A stretch of 64,000 nt of DNA, taken from NCBI GenBank assembly GCA_009767595.1, contig VSDK01027962.1, forward strand, positions 259,024 to 323,023. The letters run 5' to 3'. Below are positions 1 through 12,463 of the stretch, one piece after another. The stretch comes from Symbiodinium kawagutii (Eukaryota > Sar > Dinophyceae > Suessiales > Symbiodiniaceae). The first letter of the stretch is position 1. Each line of letters starts with the position of its first letter. Below the pieces are notes generated by a model. It was not told the origin of the DNA. It made no database searches and saw only the letters and a list, made by a program, of their open reading frames with translations. Made by a program: the position numbers and the translations under genes.

Positions 1-180
1 TATCGTCACTATATAATCATCACGAATCATCACTAGTCATCACAAATCATCACCAATCGTCACAAATCATAACAGATCATCACTAATCATCAAAATTAAT
101 CACAAATCATCCCTCATCATCACAAATCATCACCAACCATCAACTTACCCGCAACCATCAACTTATCATCCATCAGCTGA
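1..180. repeat. Degenerate AATCATCAC nonamer repeat
   Basis: Runs of ATCATCAC, AATCATCAC and variants from the window's left edge to about 150, then weaker to 180. The array is cut by the window edge. Confidence 0.8.
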
Positions 181-221
181 AATCCATTCATCAGGGCCAT
201 CGGCCATCACCGCCTCTCAAG

Positions 222-331
222 GCCCGCGACGCCAAGTACGTGGCGGACGGTGGCTTTTGCGGCACGCCGGAGTTGAACGGCAGCCGAAGGCACTGGGGGC
301 AGCCGGGGCGGGTCGTAGCGAGGAGTGCCAG
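222..331 (+). CDS. Possible exon at left edge, unknown
   Basis: GC-rich island in an AT-rich, repeat-rich setting. It is bounded by CTCAAG|GCC and GCCAG|GTCTAT, and reads [20 protein letters not shown] then [15 protein letters not shown]. An ATCC microsatellite starts immediately after the donor. No family recognised. Confidence 0.35.
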
Positions 332-333
332 GT

Positions 334-395
334 CTATCCATCCATCCATCCATCCATCCATCCATCCATCCATCCATCCATCCATCCATCCATCC
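334..395. repeat. (ATCC)n microsatellite
   Basis: About fifteen uninterrupted TCCA/ATCC units starting directly after a possible exon donor. Confidence 0.95.
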
Positions 396-1745
396 TTACA
401 AGGGACCATCATGTGCGCGCATCACTTCTCAAGTCTCAGCCACGGTTGTGCCAATCCGGGCGAGTTGATTTTTACGGGATGATCCTACTGCAACTGCTGA
501 GTTTCATAGACTTTTTTCCCGGACCCAAGCCCCAGATCCCGGGGAAACTCTGGGAAACTACGCTCAAATTCACCATGAACATCACCAAATCGCAACCTGT
601 GCAACCACGAGCACATCACCGTGCCCAAACGGTGGATTTAGTGTTTTCTCAAGTCCTGACGGGGTAGCCCCAGTTATCATCCAGTTTGTTTGCCATAAAG
701 CATCCACTGCTTTGGGGTCCCCAATCACTGGCTCGAGAAACATCCATTTCTTCTCGGTTTGCCAGGATGCTGATGTGCTTGCTGATGATGGGAATGCCTT
801 GCTTGGGGGATCCCAGTCATAAGGCGCAGAGCAGCTGGCGGCGTGGCTGCCTGGGGTTGTCGCCAGGGCCAGGGCATGAAAACCAGCATACAACCAGCTG
901 TACGTGCGTATCATGTACGTAAATTGAAATAGTTTGGATATTTTAAATATGTTTAGCATATGTGAGTATGTGATGTCATATGATGCTACAGGACACTGTA
1001 TCGTGATGTTTAGTTGTGTATATTTGCATGTCATTCTATACGCATAAATACATGGACATACTGCATACACAAATATATAATGTGTGTAAGATACTGAATA
1101 TTTCATCAGAGTTTTACTCTTTCTCATGATGATGTTGTTTAAAGTCAATCTCTACGAGGGCGGGAGGCATCCTGGTCTGGCAGTTAGCTGAAATCTAGCG
1201 GGGGGGAATCCTCCAACGAGGGTGGATAATTGGATGGTCAGTAATTAATGGTCAAATGTGATAGTGATTGATGACAGCAAATCTTGGATGCATAGATCAT
1301 GTGAGTCTAGTTGGGAATTGGAATCGGCATAAACATAGTGAGCCAAATTGGTGGATTAATCACGGTCCATGTGTAGGTTCATCAGTTGGTCAATAGGCAG
1401 GCCAATAATCTGTTCAACAGGCTTGGCGAATATCATCACAGTGTGTCACAGTTTGGCAACTAAGATCCTATGAACAAAATTAAGTCTACATTTTAATGTA
1501 TATATACATATTGTATAAATAAATCTTCATAGGAATGCATTCAATACCAATAACTATATAGTGTGATAATTCTTTATAGAATTTACATGAAATCATGTAC
1601 ATATCAACATACACATGTGTCAAAAACACTACTTTACAACTACTTTTTGTTGGCATCTACAATCATTGATCCTATAAACAAGTCAAAGACACGAAAAACT
1701 TTTTGTTGCCTAATTGTTGGTTATTCTTCTTTGTTAATCATGGCC

Positions 1746-1960
1746 TCACAATGATGGTTGAGCAAGCCACTGGATGTCCAAACTTCCTTTGATAACAGAG
1801 AGTTTTTCTTGATGCTCTCCGTCATTGCAATCATGATAATCCTCTAAAAAAACCCTTGCCAATGATTCCCACCGCAGCATGCCACGGTCAGGGGGTGCTG
1901 CCTTTCCGACACAAGCCTCCGCCCGGAGACCGAAGCGAAAAAACTGAAACGACCGCAATG
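1746..1960 (-). CDS. Possible minus-strand exon
   Basis: Minus strand is open for about 70 codons including GMLRWESLARVFLEDYHDCN and DGEHQEKLSVIKGSLDIQWL before a stop near 1746. Coding-like, unassigned. A similar minus-strand open stretch occurs at about 610-890 (TEKKWMFLEPVIGDPKAVDA). Confidence 0.25.
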
Positions 1961-2409
1961 TCGAGTTGACATGATGAGGACATTTCATGGGGTAGTAATT
2001 GGGTGATCATCAATGTCAAGGGGGCCAATCATTCTCCAGGTTTGGCCCGGAAAAGTAGGACTTGACCCTGCTAGATTTGCGAGGCACTCGAGGGAGTGCC
2101 ACGTTAAGAATCCCAATCCTGAGGAGGTCAACCTGACTATTTGGCATGCGGCTAATCCCAACCTGAGGAGTCATGTCACATGGCTTGGAGTAAGTAAGTA
2201 GTTCTTGTCCTCTGCTGAAAGGGGCGGACGTCCTGCTCAGTTAGGCCCTGACTCCTCGGGGTGCACCATATATGGAGAGTTGGGTATCCATGATGGTGAA
2301 TCAATGCATTTCTCTTGCGTTTCATGCATGCACCGACTTCACAAGGAAATCCGAGGATCACATTGTGATTGTTTATCGTGTTTGTCGTCGGCATCAGCGT
2401 CGCTGTCGG

Positions 2410-2487
<78 letters not shown>

Positions 2488-2491
2488 CATC

Positions 2492-2522
<31 letters not shown>

Positions 2523-2525
2523 TCG

Positions 2526-2556
<31 letters not shown>

Positions 2557-2587
2557 CGACATCATCATCATCATTATCATCACCATT

Positions 2588-2618
<31 letters not shown>

Positions 2619-2675
2619 AGATCATCAAGAGCATCAAGATCATCAAGATCATCAAGATCATCCTCATCCTCATCG

Positions 2676-2712
<37 letters not shown>

Positions 2713-2835
2713 CATCATCATCATCATAATCATCATCCTCATCATCAGCATCATCATCATCATCTCCATCATCATCTCCATCACCACCATCATCATCAAG
2801 ATCATCAAGATCATCAAGATCATCAAGATCATCAG

Positions 2836-2882
<47 letters not shown>

Positions 2883-2962
2883 AGATCATCAAGATCATCA
2901 AGATCATCAAGATCATCAAGATCATCAAGATCATCAAGATCATCAAGATCATCAAGATCATC

Positions 2963-2998
<36 letters not shown>
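2410..2998. repeat. Long (ATC)n microsatellite with ATCAAG hexamer/nonamer blocks
   Basis: Nearly 590 bp of ATC repeats. Blocks of (ATCAAG)+ATC at 2619-2660, 2796-2835 and 2879-2961 give a higher-order pattern. The long poly-His, poly-Asp, poly-Met and poly-Ile frames across it are artefacts. Confidence 0.95.
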
Positions 2999-3200
2999 CA
3001 TCCTCCTCATCCTCCCCATTGATATTCTTGTCTTTCTACGCACCATCAAATCACACCGTTGCTCAGAAGAAGAGAGTGCGCACACAGATGTCCTGGGAGC
3101 CGATCCATGCTGACCACTGGTGGTGACTGTTTATGGTGTCAGCCAAGGCTCAAGGGACGATTAATCAACTGATGAACAAGCATGAATCATGCTATTATGT

Positions 3201-3323
3201 GGCTATGGGCCAAGATCAATCAACCAACTAATGGGGGATACTTACCAACAATGATATATAAGAAAATCAATGGCATTCATGACTGGGGAACCAGGGGGAC
3301 TAAGGGTGAACTGACCCACAGCC
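3201..3323 (+). mobile_element. MITE family 1, copy 1 (ATGT target duplication)
   Basis: Termini GGCTATGGGCCAA and TGACCCACAGCC are inverted repeats. ATGT occurs on both sides (3197-3200 and 3324-3327). The core contains a GGGGATA...CCAACAAT word shared by the family. Confidence 0.65.
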
Positions 3324-3771
3324 ATGTCAGTTCCTTTTGCAGTCAGGGATTTTGGTTTGTTGGATGTCACTTCAAGGACTTCTTGGGGTGGATCGACTCA
3401 GAGAGCTCATTCCTTGTGGCTACCCACATTGAATCTACTCAACCTGGGGCTCACACACTGGAACTTGAACGAGGATATCATTTTTAGATTGAAGACATTT
3501 GTTTATTTTATATGATGTTTTACTACAATATCATGACAAGATAAACACTTAGAAATAAATCATGATATCTATATGATATTTTACATGATGTTTACCATGT
3601 TCAACTTATCTACAGTGTTTGACTACAGTATTATGATTTGTAGTTCTACAAGATATACATATGCACAGTTACTGTATGTGTGCGTATGTGGTAAACATGT
3701 CGGACATGATTATTGGCACTGTAGGTGTACGTATGCGTGCGTATGTGTATGTCTTTCCATGCACCTTCCAG

Positions 3772-3861
3772 CAACGCTTCCAAGAGGGGCAGCTCGTGGA
3801 GAGCTCCCGAGGCACCGCTATCATAGCTCAGTCGATTGCCTCGCCAGTCCTGAAGTCATGA
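3772..3861 (+). CDS. Possible terminal exon, unknown
   Basis: After ACCTTCCAG the frame reads QRFQEGQLVESSRGTAIIAQ, SIASPVLKS, TGA. Base composition rises in GC compared with the flanks. A second frame is also open to 3938. Confidence 0.3.
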   Translation, partial: QRFQEGQLVESSRGTAIIAQSIASPVLKS

Positions 3862-4193
3862 TTGTCACTGGGCCGCGGGGGGAAGCAAGGAACTCCATGG
3901 TGGCACATGGTGCATCAGCGGTTACCTATAGTGGTTAATTCGTGGTTAGATCAGGGAATGTGGTTGTTGACTTGGTATTTTGTAAGGTTTGAACCGTTAG
4001 AAGATAATTTTGAGAGAGAGAACACATGAGATACACTCCGGTGAACGGAGCTGGCAATGGAAAATCATTTGTATTTGTGGGAAACTATTGGATTCAAGTC
4101 ATCAATAATTGGTGGATTGCCCGTTGCCGTGTTATCTATGTCAGATCATCAGAGGGTAGTTTTCTATGTTGGGATTTGTAGAAACCTTCGCAG

Positions 4194-4284
4194 AACAAAG
4201 CCGAGCCCCATGACACTAGGAGACGTGGATGAGGATATGTTTCCGAAATTGGGGTACGTAACCGAAGACTACTGTTTCCAATGA
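4194..4284 (+). CDS. Possible terminal exon, unknown
   Basis: After CTTCGCAG the frame reads TKPSPMTLGDVDEDMFPKLG, YVTEDYCFQ, TGA. The acidic, well-mixed composition is coding-like. It could share a gene with the exon ending at 3861 only if that one is not terminal. Confidence 0.3.
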
Positions 4285-5238
4285 TTAAATGTACCCTCAT
4301 GACTCATACTGGTTGATGTCAATTCATTTCCCCTGATGATGGTCAATCCGGATCCAGTAAATCATGATTTTCATTTGATCTCGGAATGGTTTCAAGCACA
4401 AGCCTTTGAACAACCAAGGCCTTGAGGGTCCCTTGCCCTCGCTCCAAATCTGTGGTGCCAATTTTCTTGTTTGGAACTTGGGCAGGTCTTGACCAATACT
4501 TCACATGCAGGAAACACCTACGACTTAAGCACTCACTAGCATATTCAGTGTGCAGATGGTTTGCCAATCATCAGCATTCACCCTGTCATCCGCATGATCA
4601 ACCATTCAACAACTTCTTTTGGCTAGTATACATGCTACTACCATCGACCAACATCAACTATTCACTGCCAGCCATTTGCCATATATACCAATCATTCAAC
4701 AATTCTCTGGCATTAAAACAACTCAACCGCAGTTCACTTGGATTTATCGCTAGTGAAGTAGCCAATGTTGGCTCGCAGGTTACATCCTGGTTAGCTCACC
4801 ATACCACGGTCGGTGTGGGTCATCCTTGCGCTCGTCCTAAGATCCAACAATCGGGTGCAGCCATGCCCGCCTACGTGGGGGAGCTCAGCTTGCGATAGCT
4901 GGTTGGTTTCCAGATGAAAAGGGAGAGGGTTTTGGGGGGATGAGGGTGCATTCATGATCATTCGTTGATGGTTATATAGGGTTTGGGGCATGGGGGTACG
5001 TTCATCATGATCATTCATTGATTGATGGTTGGGGAAGCGAGCATGGCTCAGAAACGAGGTGGATGTTGGGCAAGTGATTTGAGAGACGAAAGATATGTGG
5101 CAATATGCATTTCGTACCATTGTTTCTCTAGAATGACTTGGAGTTTAACAACTCTGACAACCAAAACCCCCAACACTGCATGGTCACAATAGATGGAAGT
5201 TGGTGGTGCAGTTGCTCTTTCTTTGAGAGTTACCATGC
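4285..5238. other. No gene seen
   Basis: Open frames here lack splice context or family similarity. CTGGTTGGTTTCCAG at about 4899 resembles an introner left end, but no partner end was found. Confidence 0.4.
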
Positions 5239-5361
5239 GGGGGTTTCTTGAAATAGGGGTTCTCCCAAAAATGGTTGGTTTATTCGTATAGTATAATATG
5301 TAAGTATAAATGGCTAAACAAAGGGAGGTAATTGCGGATTCCCTTACTTTGAGCAACACCC
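5239..5361. mobile_element. MITE family 3, copy (GTTTCTTGAAATAGGGG ends)
   Basis: GGGTTTCTTGAAATAGGGG with CCCAAAAATGGTTGGTTTAT inside, and CTTTGAGCAACACCC at the right. Inverted ends are imperfect. Confidence 0.5.
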
Positions 5362-5965
5362 ATATTGAGCATTGATTTCCACGGTACATCAGTGGTGACG
5401 AGTTGATATCCTGCAGCGGTGTCTGGCGGTATAGTATCACTAGTGTGGTTTGATGTCGGGATTTGGAAATAGGCCGCAATTATCATGACATGTAATTTTG
5501 AACACCCCCTTGCAGTGATGGCAGTCAGTCATATTATCACATGATATGTGCCACTATGATGGGTGATTTGGGGAACACCTCTTGGCCAAGCATTTTCCGA
5601 TGCAATGGCATCAGCGGATCACATGATTTCTTGCCAGCTCAACTGATCGCAATATGGATCTATATCACAATTTGAGGTACCTCGAGATGCCTCGAAAATC
5701 AGTTGCGGACTCGTCACGTACTGCTTATCATCATCGGATCATTATTTTTGCGGATGGTTGGGGGTTGTCACGAGGAGCAGCATCATTGGCCGTTGCAGCT
5801 CGTTAAGGTCATCACCTTCGCCTAATGGCTGTGGCGTGATGGGCACCATCGTGACACCTGAGCACGATGGTTTTTTTTGGGCCGCATTGATGCCTAGCTG
5901 AGATGCGCACCGCGTGCGGAGAATGGCTCAGGCATAGGTTCTATCCCCAAACTGTGGAGGAATAT

Positions 5966-6079
5966 GGCTATGGGTCAATATTAACCAACCAATTTCATGG
6001 GGGACAATGACCAACAATAATAAGGGAAAAAACGGTTAATGATAGGGGAACCAGGGGTACAGGGTTTTGACCCACAGCC
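5966..6079 (+). mobile_element. MITE family 1, copy 2 (ATAT target duplication)
   Basis: GGCTATGGGTCAATATT ... TTTTGACCCACAGCC, 114 bp, flanked by ATAT on both sides. Confidence 0.75.
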
Positions 6080-6409
6080 ATATCAATGATATGCCTTCGA
6101 TCACTAGGGCCATGAATGATATGAATGGTTCTATCCTCAAACTGCCATGTATGCCATGTATCTTTAAACTGTGGATTGAAGTTGAGCCTTCCTCTGCTCC
6201 GCTGCACGGTAGAACCGAGCTCGGACGAATCAATAGAACTCAATTCGCTGCATGTTTGAAGCGGTGCTCATACAGTAGCAGCCTCTTCCTTGCAGGGCAC
6301 TGCAAATGGGTCTGTGGGACTCTGGGATGGCACCTTTGGAAGTCCATACTAATGGTTGAGCAGAGATGCTGAGTGTTGAGTTTTAAGTCAATTGACCTAC
6401 TTCAAAAGA

Positions 6410-6991
6410 TAATCCCTTCTTATTACTAAACCCTCCCCAATTATAAAAAAAACCCCTTGGGGTCCACTTCTGGATTTTTTTGGTTTTGGTCAATTGTATT
6501 TTTAATTGTGGCAATTGAAAACTTAAAAGGAAACAACATGCCCCAACCAACGTTTTTACCCCCTGTTATTAAAAACCCCTTGGCCTAGGGGGGTTTAGTA
6601 TTAGGGTCCTACGCACCAAAATGGTTCTTATCATTAGGGTCCTAAATTTAATATTAGGGTCCCCTTCGTGCAGTTGGTTTTTGCAATTTTTGAATAGGTT
6701 TTAATAAAGAATTTAAAAAGGCAAATATTCAACGCTCAAATGGTTTTTATTATTAGGGTCCTAGATTTAATATTAGGGTCCCCTTCGTGCAGTTGGTTTT
6801 TGCAATTTTTGAATAGGTTTTAATAAAGAATTTAAAAAGGCAAAAATTCAACGTTCAAATGGTTTTTTATCATTAGGGTCCTAAATTTAATATTAGGGTC
6901 CTCTAATATTAAACCCCCCCTAATATAAAAAACCCCTTGGGGTGCTTAGTATTTGGGGAGGGGGGGGTTTAGTAATAGGAAGAAGGGATTA
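6410..6991. mobile_element. TIR element with internal 119-bp tandem repeats, TA-flanked
   Basis: Left end TAATCCCTTCTTATTACTAA and right end (reverse complement) TAATCCCTTCTTCCTATTAC form long inverted repeats. Both continue into C-rich AAACCC...CCCC and an AACCCCTTGG palindrome. TA at each edge suggests TA target duplication, as in Tc1/mariner-type MITEs. Inside, a unit with CCCCTTCGTGCAGTTGG (6661 and 6780) repeats with period 119 bp, about 2.5 copies, and ATTAGGGTCC words recur. No transposase ORF. Confidence 0.75.
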
Positions 6992-7641
6992 TGTCAAACA
7001 AATTATATGACATCCATTATGAAGTTGATCATTGACACTACAAGTAGGGTGTTGCGTTGCACAATTTCTCCAATGCTGGTAGGATGAGCCGATCCAGAAG
7101 ATTTTTGCATTGCCAAGTTTCAGGGAGACCCACTTCCGTGAATGTACCACTGTAGTATAGGATTTTGATGGATATTTCTGTCTCCTCCAAGATGTTTATA
7201 GGTCAAACATATCAGCCACGGGGGTACCTGATCATTTTTAAACAGACCCAGGGTAGCCAACTCTTGACAACATAACATTGTTTATGAGAGTAGGGACAAG
7301 TTAGTCTAAATGATGGTTCCTCAGACCATGTATATTTTCAAATTGTATTAGGTCTAGACATTGACCTGTGTGAGAATACACACTTTGACTTTTGCAATTG
7401 ACGTGCACATATCATTGCCATCACGTTTAACAGCTGTTGTTGAAACATGTTTGAAGCGATGTTGAAATTGCCTGGTGCCGACCCAGATTCGTGTCACACG
7501 TTTTGCGACTCGCCACATATGACCGAGAAGGGCCTTGTGGAAAAGATCATTGCCGGTGTTTTGCTTGGAATCCAAGGTTGAGGTGGAGCACACAAGCCAG
7601 ACACGCGAAAAAACAACAGATGATACGTGTGAAAGAAGTCC

Positions 7642-7739
7642 GGGGTTCTCAAAGTCAGGGAAACCAAAATGGATGGTTTATTGCTATCAATGGTCAATGC
7701 AAAGGATGACTTGGGGGGATCCGCTATTTTGAGAAACAC
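7642..7739. mobile_element. MITE family 3, copy
   Basis: GGGGTTCTCAAAGTCAGGG ... GGGGGGATCCGCTATTTTGAG with AAACACA. Contains ATGGATGGTTTATTGC like its relatives. Confidence 0.5.
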
Positions 7740-7749
7740 AAAATGTGAA

Positions 7750-8860
7750 CAAGACTGGGAGACGAATGGGAAACAAGTCAACAGAAAGCCAAACTGGAGT
7801 CAAGAGGAAACTCAGCCAGCACCCTTTCACGTGCAGAATTTGCCATTATGCGCCAGCCAGGGTTTAGCCACCGGGTGTGTCTTGTTGGTGTTCCCGTCTT
7901 GAATGCTGATGTTACCATCTTGCGGCAGCATGCGACCGCGTGGGTCGCCAAACGACTGGGCGAAGACTTGGGCGCAGAGATTCGTTCGCAAATCTTTTTC
8001 CCGTAGAATGTGCTTGAAAACAAGGAGGGACACATCAAGAGAATTTGGGAATACAGGTGGAAGACAACTGAACAATACATGCAAATAATAAGTAGGAGGA
8101 CAAGTGAAAACCGGGAGACGCAAAAATCAGAACATTCCGGGAGTCCAAGCATTTGACAACTGGGAGGCCGGTGAAAAATTCAGCGGCAAGTCCAACCTGG
8201 GGAAACGCATGGCAAACTCAAAAAAGCCAACGGGAAGCAGGTCGGTCACAAGTGGGAAAACAAATGGAGACGAGATGAGAAATACACAAAAATGAATGGG
8301 AGACGCGGGGAGACAAATCAACAACGAACTGGGAGATGAAGGGAAAACACAGAAATTTGAATTATATGGTAGGAGATAATTAGAATGGTAACCCCCCCCA
8401 ATCAATACACCTAGGGTTTATTAATCCTGGGTAGCCGGAGACAATTATAGATGAGAGACAAGTGGGAGAGTCTCGGCAACAACAGGTGAAACGAATGGGG
8501 GACATGTGCGAGACATGTTAAACTGATTTGCAGGACAAGTACTGCAATGGAAGTCGGAGACCAATTTGGGAACAAATAGAGCGAACTCGGAAACAAGAGG
8601 TTGACAAATTTGATTTAAACAAGTAGACACGGGGTGACGAATAGCAACAAACTGGGAGACAAGTGGGAGGGAAATAAAAACAATCTGAGAAACCAGTCGG
8701 GGAGAAGTGGAGACACGTGGGAAACAAGCATATACAGTGAAAAGAAATTGTCGGACAGGACAAGTAGGAAAAAAACATGCACACTGGTGAGAATCTCGGA
8801 CACGAGGGGTAAACTGAATGATAAGAATGAAAATATACTGAAATCATAAAATGGCAGAGA
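7750..8860. repeat. Degenerate array of GGGAGACAAGTGGGAAAC-like words
   Basis: Words such as CTGGGAGACAAGTGGGAG, ATGGGAAACAAGTC and CGGGGAGACAAATC recur every 15-25 bp, mixed with lower-quality units. It reads as an old tandem array. Both strands lack stops in places because of composition, which makes spurious open frames. Confidence 0.6.
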
Positions 8861-8995
8861 TCCAACAGTTCCGGAACCCTGCGCCTACCCTGTGAGAGGA
8901 GAGCGAAACCCTGGCAGAGCTTTCCGCTGTTCCAACAGGTTTTTGCTGGGAGCCACTGGGAGCCAGCAAGGCAGCAACGAAACACGAACGATGAT

Positions 8996-9088
8996 AGGGG
9001 TACTCAAAAAATAGGGGTACCCAAAAATGCTTGGTTTACGACTAAAAAACTGGAGGATTTGAGGGTACCTCTATCTTAAGAAACCGCC
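8996..9088. mobile_element. MITE family 3, copy
   Basis: GGGGTACTCAAAAAATAGGG with GTACCCAAAAATGCTTGGTT, right end ATCTTAAGAAACCGCC. Confidence 0.45.
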
Positions 9089-10240
9089 ATATCGATCACG
9101 GTTAACATGAACAGCAGCAACGCTAAGTACATTAACAGAAACCGCTGTCACCACGGCCGCCCATAAGATCACGGCCATCATAGCGCACTACTATGATCAC
9201 CATGACGGCAACAGCAGCTACTGGATGCCACTGGATTTTTTTAGATGGTTCTGGTTTGTTCTGCCAAGATTTGGGGTTTGTGTGCTGGACTGTTCACTTG
9301 TGCTTCTTTGACGCGCTTACGTTCGGCGAGGTGTTGGACCTTGCCCACCAGGGTTTGCCCGCCACCTCGTTCACGTTTTAGCTTCGTTGCATATGCGGAG
9401 ATCGGATATTTTTCCACATGTGCGTTTTGCTTTCACCAAAAAAACGGGCCGCCGAAACCTGATCCTTCCCGCGAAGAAGTTTTCAACAACTGGCAACATG
9501 TCCAAACCGCTGTTCCCAATGAAGCCCGGACCCTTCATGACACTACTGGTGGCAATCAAAAGTCGAAGGAAATTTGAAAATCAAACATCCAACCTATAGA
9601 AACTTGCAGGAGCCAGTCATTGAGTTCCAAGAGAAGATCAAAGATGTGTGGGCGCAACTGATGGCAATTTCGCGAAATGCTGTGTTTTTCTATGGTTTTG
9701 CTCTCCGTCAAGCGGGCAGGTGCGGAGATCAGCGCCAGGCATTGAAGACATAGAGCAAAGGACTTTTGGAAGACAAAATCTGCAAAACCCGCACCTCGTT
9801 GTGGCGAGAACCACGTCTGAATTAGGGGTTTCGTGAACATCATCATTATCATCATGGCCATCAATCTGCAATCAGCAATGGCCAATCATCAACCCCAGTC
9901 ATCATCAGTATCATTAACTACCAACAGCGGCAGCACGATAGAAATTCACCAGCAGAATCCAGCAGAGAAGAAATTGAAAAAACAACAAAAATCAACCGCC
10001 CAAAAACAACGAATGAAAAAACATCGCCAGAGCAAAAAACAAAGAAACATTTAAACATACTTAAAGATATTAGAAAACAAAGGCAAAAACTGTTAACATT
10101 TCCTCGAGTCCATTGGCCGCAAATAAAATTCCAGACGAAGGATCAGCTCCAAGCGGCGTGAGGACGATGTGCCGTTGGCAACAATTTTTGCAATGCGTGT
10201 TATTGACTGAGCGGTGGGATGAAATCGAGGCGAAAACCCA
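9089..10240. other. No recognised gene; long lightly broken frames
   Basis: Several frames on both strands stay open for 60-110 codons between 9240 and 10110, for example QEKIKDVWAQLMAISRNAVF on +. This may be a decayed retroelement body; no motif is firm enough to assign it. Confidence 0.3.
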
Positions 10241-10440
10241 TTGGCCCAAACACGTACCAAACAAAAACGTGCCACACCAAAACGCGCCAAGCAAAAACGT
10301 GCTGATCCACAAACGTGCCATACACAAACCTACCACGCCAAAATGTCCGACACGAAAAAGTACCACACCAAAAAATACCACACAAAAACATACCAGCACA
10401 AACACGATCAAAAACGTAGCAGACATAAACATACGTAGCA
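10240..10440. repeat. Degenerate about 15-bp array (AACGTGCCACACCAA)
   Basis: Successive units AACGTGCCACACCAAA, ACGCGCCAAGC, ACGTGCCATACACAA, AGTACCACACCAAA and others. Period roughly 14-16 bp. Confidence 0.6.
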
Positions 10441-10449
10441 TACAGCTTT

Positions 10450-10690
10450 ACAATGTACAACAAAGTAGCCCAAGAATGTACAAGATGTTACAACATATTA
10501 CAAAGTAGAACAATGTATTACAACGGATTACAAAGTACCACAAAATGCGACAAATTATTACCAAAAAACAAAATACCACAACGTATCACGAAATAGTACG
10601 ACGCGCCAGAAAGTATTCTGCAATTGGGCAAGAATATTACAACGCAGTACAAACGTAGTGCAAAAATCTGACAGCGTGTTCACAAGTGCT
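10450..10690. repeat. Degenerate decamer tandem array (TACAACGTAT)
   Basis: Units TACAAGATGT, TACAACATAT, TACAAAGTAG, AACAATGTAT, TACAACGGAT, TACAAAGTAC, CACAAAATGC and GACAAATTAT follow one another at exactly 10 bp around 10480-10560. The register continues with slippage to about 10690. Confidence 0.7.
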
Positions 10691-10924
10691 ACAGGTTCTC
10701 CCCAGGCATTACAAGCCAGAGCGACGTACCACACGGTATTTTGAACCACCACAAAAGTACAAAAAAATGTAGCGTGCTGCAAAGCGCGACGGCAAAACAA
10801 AATATGACAGCGCATTGTAAGGTCGCATGCAAGGTTTTGAAAAGGCGCCGCAGCGTAGTACAAGGTATTGCAACACACCACACCATACGGGAATCATAAC
10901 ATATTTCGCAACCCCACAATGCAC

Positions 10925-11085
10925 CACAAGGATATCAAAAACACATCAGGCATCAAAACACATCAGAACGTCATCAAAGACACGTCAAACATCAAAATGC
11001 ATTAGAACGACGCGAAAACCCACACAAGATGCCCCCATCTTCCCCGTCTTGAAGGACACCAGGACGCGTCAAAACAACATCAAAA
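10925..11085. repeat. Degenerate ACATCAAAACRCATCAGAACG array
   Basis: Short ACATCA, ACGTCA and GCATCA words repeat every 10-20 bp. Probably another degenerate short-unit array following the decamer region. Confidence 0.45.
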
Positions 11086-11417
11086 TCCAGAAAATGTCCC
11101 GCGCCATGGGCGGAACCCCTCCCAAAAAAAAAACGCACGACAGCACTAGCCCCTTAAAATTCCATGCCCTGCCAGGACTACATGAATGCATTTTACAATG
11201 TTTCAAAATAATTGTGTCCCCTTATCTTTACCCAAAACGGGGTAAGTATGGGTAAGTAAATACGGGAATAAAACAACTTTTTTGATGTTAACAAATTCCG
11301 GCAATGAAAAACACCAACACATTTAAACACCAACACGGGGGAAACAACGCCAGAGAAAACAATACCAACACAACAAAACCGTAAAGACGGAAAGGCACAA
11401 CGACCAATGAACAATTA

Positions 11418-11556
11418 CCATCATCATCGCCATCATGGTCGCCATCGTCATCGCCATCATCATCATCGTCATCATCATCACCATCGTCATCATCGTCATC
11501 TTCATCGTCATCATCATCGCCATCATCATCATCGTCATCATCGTCATCATCATCGA

Positions 11557-11599
<43 letters not shown>

Positions 11600-11720
11600 T
11601 TCACTATCATCACCATTATCATCATCATCATCATCATCATCATCATTATCGTCGTCATCATCATCGTCCGCATCATCTTCATCGTTGTCATCATCAACGT
11701 CGTCGTCGTCATCATTGTTG
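11418..11720. repeat. (ATC)n microsatellite with ATCGTC variants
   Basis: About 300 bp of ATC units mixed with GTC and GCC variants; purest at 11555-11600. Confidence 0.95.
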
Positions 11721-12463
11721 ATGTTTCATTTTTTTCCCACCGTCATTTTCATCGTCCTCATCTTCCGATGGCAGCCATTTGAGTCGCCCAATCATGTTGT
11801 GGGCACAAGTAACATTAAATTGGCCAGGTGCGGCCACGTGCACCGTTAACCTCCCGTGTTGTTGAGGGCGCTGCTCTTAGCAAATTTTGAAGATTTTGAA
11901 GCTATGTGGTTGTGAAAAAACCGTAAATTTTGCTGTTCATCTTGGTTCAGCATGCCCGTCACCAGCATTGGCACCATCATCGTCAGCCAGTGGGCAAACA
12001 GGGTTCGACCCGACGCAATCTACACCATATTTATCAGCATCGTGGGCATCGACACCAATCACCAACCAGCAGTCGGGGCTCATGAATCATCAGGCCAGCA
12101 ATCTTCGATCGTCAACCACCATTCCATCACCTACACATCGCTCCATGTCAGTTTTCCATTCCACGCCTGTAGCCCACATCGTTTGGACATATCGCGGGCG
12201 GTCCATATATTGAGTAATGGCACCGCTGTGAGCAAACAATGTTTTCGCCGCCACAGCACGGAACACCAATTCCATGACCCACACGCAAGGTCAGGACAGG
12301 CACACAAACACAAGCAGCAGCCGACACCAGGCGAAATTCAATCAAAACAAACGGCCACATGCAGGTCAACAAGGCCACCGTCACAGCGCCACAGCATCAC
12401 AGCACCAACCAAAATGAAAACATCAGTGTCGAAAGGAACATTGGGGTCGCAAAGAAAAATACA
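11721..12463. other. No gene recognised
   Basis: A long plus frame (11952-12701) runs through this stretch into the CAAT repeat. Its composition is His/Ser/Thr-rich and repeat-driven. No domain. Confidence 0.4.

Larger units (their letters stand above)
332..2409. other. No confident gene
   Basis: Mostly AT-rich unique sequence. It holds the ATCC tract and two weak minus-strand open stretches (about 610-890 and 1746-1960). Nothing else recognised. Confidence 0.5.

Noticed and set aside
2176..3126. Very long His-, Asp-, Ser-, Met- and Ile-rich open frames on both strands
   Set aside because: They are translations of an ATC microsatellite in different frames, with no start or splice context and no non-repeat protein. 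The same holds for 11323-11782 and 49139-49483.
6600..6910. Internal telomere repeats, because TTAGGG occurs repeatedly
   Set aside because: TTAGGG is part of a longer ATTAGGGTCC word within a 119-bp unit and is never tandem as TTTAGGG or TTAGGG.
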